Below, piece after piece: positions 61,468 to 64,000 of a stretch of DNA of 64,000 nt (the first letter of the stretch is position 1; each line of letters begins with the position of its first letter). The translations under genes and the position numbers were made by a program. A model generated the notes under the pieces. The model saw only the letters and a list, made by a program, of their open reading frames with translations, made no database searches and was not told where the DNA came from. The stretch is from Neisseria chenwenguii (GTDB lineage: Bacteria > Pseudomonadota > Gammaproteobacteria > Burkholderiales > Neisseriaceae), in NCBI RefSeq assembly GCF_002216145.1, contig NZ_CP022278.1, positions 124,001 through 188,000 on the forward strand, in the 5' to 3' direction.

Positions 61468-61596
61468 CTACTGCCCCGCAATCGCGCCCGCCCGCATTTT
61501 CGGCAGATTGTGAAACAGTACCGGTACGGCGATATAGCCGGCCATAATCTGCATCCCCAGCCAAACGGCGGCAAGGGCGGTGGTAGTTTTGTGCAT
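61468..61596 (-). pseudogene. Truncated DUF4149-family membrane protein (N-terminal fragment)
   Basis: A 42-codon frame with a good ribosome binding site (AAGGAA, 7 bases before ATG). It reads ALAAVWLGMQIMAGYIAVPV then LFHNLPKMRAGAIAGQ, which is the N-terminal hydrophobic helix and NLPKMxAGxIAG motif of DUF4149 (TMEM205-like) membrane proteins, normally about 150 residues. It stops at a TAG within three bases of the REP half-site at 61442-61465. No continuation is visible in other frames before the cysD hairpin. It is either a remnant broken at the REP site or a short expressed peptide. It lies downstream of the copper ATPase on the same strand. Confidence 0.65.
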
Positions 61597-61682
61597 ATTT
61601 TTCCTTTCGATGCCGTCTGAAAATTCTGAAGAACGCGGTTTCCGGATGGCCTTTTTCTATATCCCCCAATTCCTAAACAACC

Positions 61683-64000
61683 CTACCGCCGCTTCGCCAA
61701 ACGCACGGCGTTGCCCACCACCACCAGCGAACTGAGGCTCATGCCCAGCGCGGCGATCCACGGGGTGACGAAGCCGAATACGGCCAACGGTACGGCGATG
61801 AGGTTGTAGGCGCCGGCCCAACTTAAATTTTGGCGGATGACGCGGCGGGTTTGCACGGCTTTTGCGAGCATTTCGGGCAGGATGCGCAAGTCGTCGTTGA
61901 GCAGCACGACATCGGCGCCGTCGCGAGCGACGTCGGCACCGCCTGCGACGGCAGCGGAAACGTCGGCCTTAGCCAATACGGGCGCGTCGTTGATGCCGTC
62001 GCCGACCATCAACACTTTTCGCCCTTGCCGCTGCAAGGCTTCGACATAGGCGAGTTTGTCTTCGGGCGCAGCTTCGGCGCGGCATTCGTCCAAACCCAGC
62101 GTGTCGGCAACGGTTTGGGCGGCAACTTGGCGGTCGCCGCTCAAAAGGTGCAGCCGCAAGCCCTGCGCTTTGAGGGCGGCAACGGCATCGGCGGCGCTGT
62201 CTTTGATTTCGTCGGCGAGCAGAAAGGCCGTCTGAAAACCTTGTTGGTTGCCAAGATAAATGACCGTGCCGTCGTGTTCGGGGACGGCGGTTTCTTCCAG
62301 ACGGCCTGCAATTTCGGCAACAAATTCAGCGCGCCCGAGCGACCAGATTTGGCTTTCGCCGTTGACGGTCAGGCTGGCGCTGACGCCGTGGCCGATGCGG
62401 TTTATCCGCTGCGCGACGGTAATTTCGGGCTTGGGGCCGTCTGGAATTTCGTGGCGCAAAATGGCTTTGGCAAGCGGGTGTTCCGACTGCTGCTCCAGCG
62501 CCTGCGCCGTTGCAAGGCCGTCTGAAATGTTCAGACGGCCTAAGGGCACGATGCGGAAAACGCCCGGCTCGCCACGGGTCAGCGTGCCGGTTTTGTCGAA
62601 CACGACATCGTTAATCTGCGCCAGCGTCTCCAAACTTTGCCGCCCGCCGACCAACACGCCTTTACCCGCCAGCGCGCCCGTCGCCGCTGCCAGCGCGGTC
62701 GGCGTGGCCAGCGAAAGCGCACACGGGCAGGTAATCACCAAAAGCGCCACGGTAATCCACAGCGCGGTCTGCATATCGGCGTAAAGCGTCCAACCGATAA
62801 ATACGGGCACGGCCAGCACCAGCTCGCCGACGACAAACGACGAGGCGTAGCGTTCCGCCAATTCCGCCGCACGCGGTTTCTGCGCCAGCGCGCGGTCGAG
62901 CAGTTTGACGATGTGCGACAGGCGCGTTTCGCCGCCTGTTTGCTCGGTGCGTACAATCAGCGGGCCGGCGGCATTGAGCGTTCCCGCCGTCACTTTCGCG
63001 CCAGCGCTCTTGGCGACGGGCAGGCTCTCGCCCGTGAGCATGGCTTCGTTGGCTTCGCTCTCGCCCGCCAACACCGTGCCGTCCACAGGAATCACTTCGC
63101 CTGCTTTCACCAGCACGACATCGCCGCGTTGCAGCTTCGCCACCACGCCCTCTTCCGCCGTTTCGTCAGCCGGATAATTTTTCAATACATGGCAAAACGC
63201 GGGAACAAGCTTGACCAGCCGTTCCGCCGCATCGCCCGCCTTGCGCCGCGCGGTCTGTTCCATAAACCGCCCCGCGAGCAGGAAAAATACCAGCATCGCG
63301 ATCGACTCGAAATACATCCCCTGATCCGCATTGGAAATCAGGCTGTAAATGCCCGCGGCAAACGTCATCACAACCGCCAGCGCAATCGGCGTATCCATGC
63401 CGACGCGGCGGTTTTTCAAATCACGCAGTGCGCCCCTGTAAAACGGCATCGCGGCGTAAAACACCACCGGCAGCACCATCAGAAAGCCGCCCCAATGCAG
63501 GATTTCCAGATAAAGCGGCTCGATGTCGCCGCCGTAAAAATAAGTCGGCACGGCAAACATCATCGTCTGCATCATCGCCAGCCCCGCCACTGCAAGGCGT
63601 ACGATAAACTGTTTGCGCTCTTTCTGATGCTGCGCCTCGACCTTTTGCGCGTCATACGGCGCGGCGGTATAACCCGTTGACTGGATCCGCAGCAGAATAT
63701 CCGAAAGCGCGACGGCGTTGTCGTCCCAAACCACGCGGGCGCGGTGGGTGGAATAGTTCAAATCCACGCGGATCACGCCTTTGAGGCGCAAAAGCTGCTG
63801 CTCGATCAGCCAAATGCAGGCCGCGCAGGTAATCCCGCCCAGCATCAGAACCGCCTCGCGGCGGCCGCCTGAATCCGCCTCGACAAAATCCGCCTGCACC
63901 TCGGGCAAATCGTACAGCTTCAACTGCGCCAACACCTCATCGGACGGCAGCGCCGCTTTCTGCGCATCAGCGGTGCGCTGCTTGTAATAGCTGCCCAAAC
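61683..64000 (-). CDS. ccoI: Copper-translocating P-type ATPase, CcoI/FixI type (5' end outside window)
   Basis: At least 772 residues are visible; the frame is open through the window edge, and the first visible codons (LGSYYKQR) are internal. An N-terminal heavy-metal domain has GITCAAC. Eight membrane helices are expected, with the ion-path motif CPC in ITCPCALSLATP near residue 424. The catalytic DKTGT is at about 466 (VVFDKTGTLTRGEP), TGES is present, and the hinge is VGDGINDAPVLAKAD. The CcoI/FixI branch delivers copper for cbb3 cytochrome oxidase assembly; the long N-terminus and domain order fit this branch better than CopA detoxification pumps. The missing 5' part should contain a cysteine-rich domain. 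Confidence 0.88.
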   Translation of the reverse strand, partial: LGSYYKQRTADAQKAALPSDEVLAQLKLYDLPEVQADFVEADSGGRREAVLMLGGITCAACIWLIEQQLLRLKGVIRVDLNYSTHRARVVWDDNAVALSDILLRIQSTGYTAAPYDAQKVEAQHQKERKQFIVRLAVAGLAMMQTMMFAVPTYFYGGDIEPLYLEILHWGGFLMVLPVVFYAAMPFYRGALRDLKNRRVGMDTPIALAVVMTFAAGIYSLISNADQGMYFESIAMLVFFLLAGRFMEQTARRKAGDAAERLVKLVPAFCHVLKNYPADETAEEGVVAKLQRGDVVLVKAGEVIPVDGTVLAGESEANEAMLTGESLPVAKSAGAKVTAGTLNAAGPLIVRTEQTGGETRLSHIVKLLDRALAQKPRAAELAERYASSFVVGELVLAVPVFIGWTLYADMQTALWITVALLVITCPCALSLATPTALAAATGALAGKGVLVGGRQSLETLAQINDVVFDKTGTLTRGEPGVFRIVPLGRLNISDGLATAQALEQQSEHPLAKAILRHEIPDGPKPEITVAQRINRIGHGVSASLTVNGESQIWSLGRAEFVAEIAGRLEETAVPEHDGTVIYLGNQQGFQTAFLLADEIKDSAADAVAALKAQGLRLHLLSGDRQVAAQTVADTLGLDECRAEAAPEDKLAYVEALQRQGRKVLMVGDGINDAPVLAKADVSAAVAGGADVARDGADVVLLNDDLRILPEMLAKAVQTRRVIRQNLSWAGAYNLIAVPLAVFGFVTPWIAALGMSLSSLVVVGNAVRLAKRR

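Overview
This 64 kb window is chromosomal DNA from a Neisseria species. The clearest sign is the very high density of the 12-base DNA uptake sequence AGGCCGTCTGAA (the AG-DUS dialect), with fewer ATGCCGTCTGAA copies. DUS copies occur singly and as inverted pairs that form hairpins at gene ends. The gene families (PilC/PilY1, a lipoyl-domain E3, RibBX, endonuclease-type MutL, HemD-HemX) and the repeat elements (dRS3 pairs, Correia-like elements) also fit Neisseriaceae. The frequent AG dialect points away from N. meningitidis and N. gonorrhoeae and towards the commensal or animal-associated species; I cannot name the species.

Layout. 1-3.9 kb: the 3' end of a quinone-dependent D-lactate dehydrogenase, a membrane-anchored cold-shock-domain protein, a DMT exporter, a STAS/SEC14-like protein and a beta-hydroxyacid dehydrogenase. 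4.1-7.1 kb: a 991-residue right-handed beta-helix surface protein with a stalk of about 28 AAAEK repeats, behind a very AT-rich upstream region. 7.5-9.6 kb: argS and the 4.5S signal recognition particle RNA, with promoter and terminator. 9.8-13.7 kb: a giant DUF3683/FAD/4Fe-4S oxidoreductase. 14-20.5 kb: DinB, an SDR protein, ubiJ, nadK, a small lipoprotein, rhlE, rlmK and a frameshifted rhodanese. 20.5-30.6 kb, mostly leftward: trmB, a Sel1 protein, ubiE-DUF971-small membrane protein, hemE, hemDX-hemY and an FAH-family hydrolase. 30.7-43.6 kb: proS, fghA, a YagU protein, mutL, a DUF4230 protein, an HTH-ribBX fusion, a second DMT transporter and mfd. 43.7-46.9 kb: pilC. 47.2-53.8 kb: the pyruvate dehydrogenase complex (aceE, aceF, lpdA). 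54.3-64 kb: a small membrane protein, an SGNH hydrolase, fdhE/fdhD, a lysozyme-inhibitor lipoprotein, a tannase-like lipoprotein, cysD, a truncated DUF4149 gene and a CcoI/FixI copper ATPase cut by the window edge.

Most genes are housekeeping: haem synthesis, quinone synthesis, translation, DNA repair and central carbon metabolism. The unusual content is in the spacers and in a few modified genes. There are three layers of small repeats: GTAG-headed inverted palindromes of REPIN type, elements ending in GACCTTTGCAAAAA-like inverted repeats with interchangeable cargo, and Correia-like elements with TATAGT or TACAGT ends. They nest in one another and in DUS hairpins. One REPIN lies in frame inside mfd and carries a C8 tract, and one REP half-site lies where a DUF4149 gene breaks off. 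Other notable points are a short terminator-like hairpin just after the rhlE promoter, tandem 17-bp repeats upstream of the HTH-RibBX fusion, and a cluster of DnaA-box-like sites upstream of proS/fghA. I saw no tRNA, rRNA, CRISPR array, prophage or complete insertion sequence.
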